The translations under genes were made by a program, and so were the position numbers. Of a DNA stretch of 64,000 nucleotides, positions 63,537 through 64,000 are shown in pieces. The notes under the pieces are model-generated. The model was given only the letters and a program-made list of their open reading frames with translations. It ran no database searches and was not told the DNA's origin. Source of the stretch: Luzula sylvatica (Eukaryota; Streptophyta; Magnoliopsida; Poales; Juncaceae); assembly GCA_946800325.1 (NCBI GenBank), contig OX326957.1, forward strand, positions 60,471,070 to 60,535,069, in the 5' to 3' direction. The first letter of the stretch is position 1; the number at the start of each line of letters is the position of its first letter.

Positions 63537-64000
63537 TATTATTATTATCACTATTATTTGATTTGATTTGATTTTAATTTGAGAAATAAATTATACGATA
63601 AGGACATTTTGGTCATTGACGAACAATGTTGAAATAAAATAGTTTAATTGGCTATTTCGTATTTTTGTATTCCTCAAGAGTCCGGAAGTGTGAGATTTAG
63701 TGTGAGATTTGCTATTATATTAGAAACTTGATTTTTTTTTATTAATAATTCTTTAAAGTTGTATACTATTCAAAAGATTCCTTCTTAGAACTTGGATTTT
63801 TCAAAAGAATAAATATCCAAATTAAACACAAATATTAGAATAATAATTTTATTTATTTTAAGGGATAATATATTTGGCTCTCCAAACTCATCCCAAGCTC
63901 GTTGATGAGATGACAAAAATAAATAAATGAGTTGATTGATTCTCTTAATTGACTCAATTAATTTTTAATCGACACGTTCAATTAACACACCAATAAATTA
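62300..64000. other. AT-rich flank with dispersed repeat and microsatellites
   Basis: No gene is recognised. A (TA)n run lies at 62432-62463. At 62490-62620 the minus strand matches the repeat at 54290-54406 and the foldback arms at 14.2/19.1 kb. The rest is AT-rich. The final 400 bases, next to the end of the window, show nothing I can name. Confidence 0.5.
63434..63548. repeat. Inverted (ATT)n / (AAT)n microsatellite
   Basis: About nine TTA/ATT triplets, a short 'tgttaattatttttattattattaaca' spacer (itself partly palindromic, given here as 'tgttaatta' to 'ttattaaca') and about sixteen AAT triplets. The two halves are complementary and can form a long hairpin or cruciform. Confidence 0.9.

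Overview
This window is nuclear DNA from a flowering plant, most likely a eudicot. The genes contain many GT-AG introns, and their products are plant-specific or have the plant form: a plastid fibrillin, exocyst SEC5, a MINDY-3-type deubiquitinase, a FAR1-related protein, a U-box-kinase-like protein and an intronless histone H3. The gaps are very AT-rich and full of plant transposable elements. I cannot assign a family or species from the sequence alone.

Layout. 1-9.3 kb holds only repeats: a foldback element, a probable LTR fragment, a tRNA-like sequence, two LINE fragments lying head to head, and a degraded Transposase_24 (En/Spm-type) gene on the minus strand. 10.3-13.9 kb has a short processed retrocopy and a 5'-truncated LINE, each with target-site duplications. 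14.2-19.2 kb is an apparently intact PIF/Harbinger transposon with open transposase and Myb-like genes, inserted in the middle of an older foldback repeat. 21.6-28.2 kb is the first host block, both genes on the minus strand: a plastid fibrillin (6 exons, 250 aa) and SEC5 (18 exons, 1116 aa). 28.4-36.2 kb is repeats: LINE fragments, one probable and one possible Helitron, and tRNA-like sequences. 37.2-45.6 kb is the second host block, plus strand: a MINDY-3-like deubiquitinase (7 exons, 604 aa), whose fourth intron is loaded with mobile elements, and a FAR1-related protein (6 exons, 852 aa). 47.8-49.8 kb encodes a short kinase-like protein lacking key catalytic features. 53.3 kb is a histone H3.1-type gene with a plant histone octamer upstream. 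55.7-62.3 kb is a very young Ty1/copia element whose two 596-bp LTRs differ at one base but whose reverse transcriptase is missing.

How things fit together. The host genes are unrelated housekeeping or regulatory genes (vesicle tethering, plastid lipid bodies, ubiquitin removal, transcription, chromatin). No operon-like or cluster logic is visible. The notable biology is in the mobile DNA. Three hAT-type elements share one terminal repeat but have different internal repeat arrays, and one still carries a transposase C-terminal fragment. An RT-less copia element seems to have been moved by proteins supplied from elsewhere. Several nested insertions can be ordered in time by their target-site duplications.

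Limits. All exon structures were deduced by eye from reading frame, GT-AG sites and remembered family sequences. Transposon boundaries are firm where duplications are quoted and approximate otherwise.
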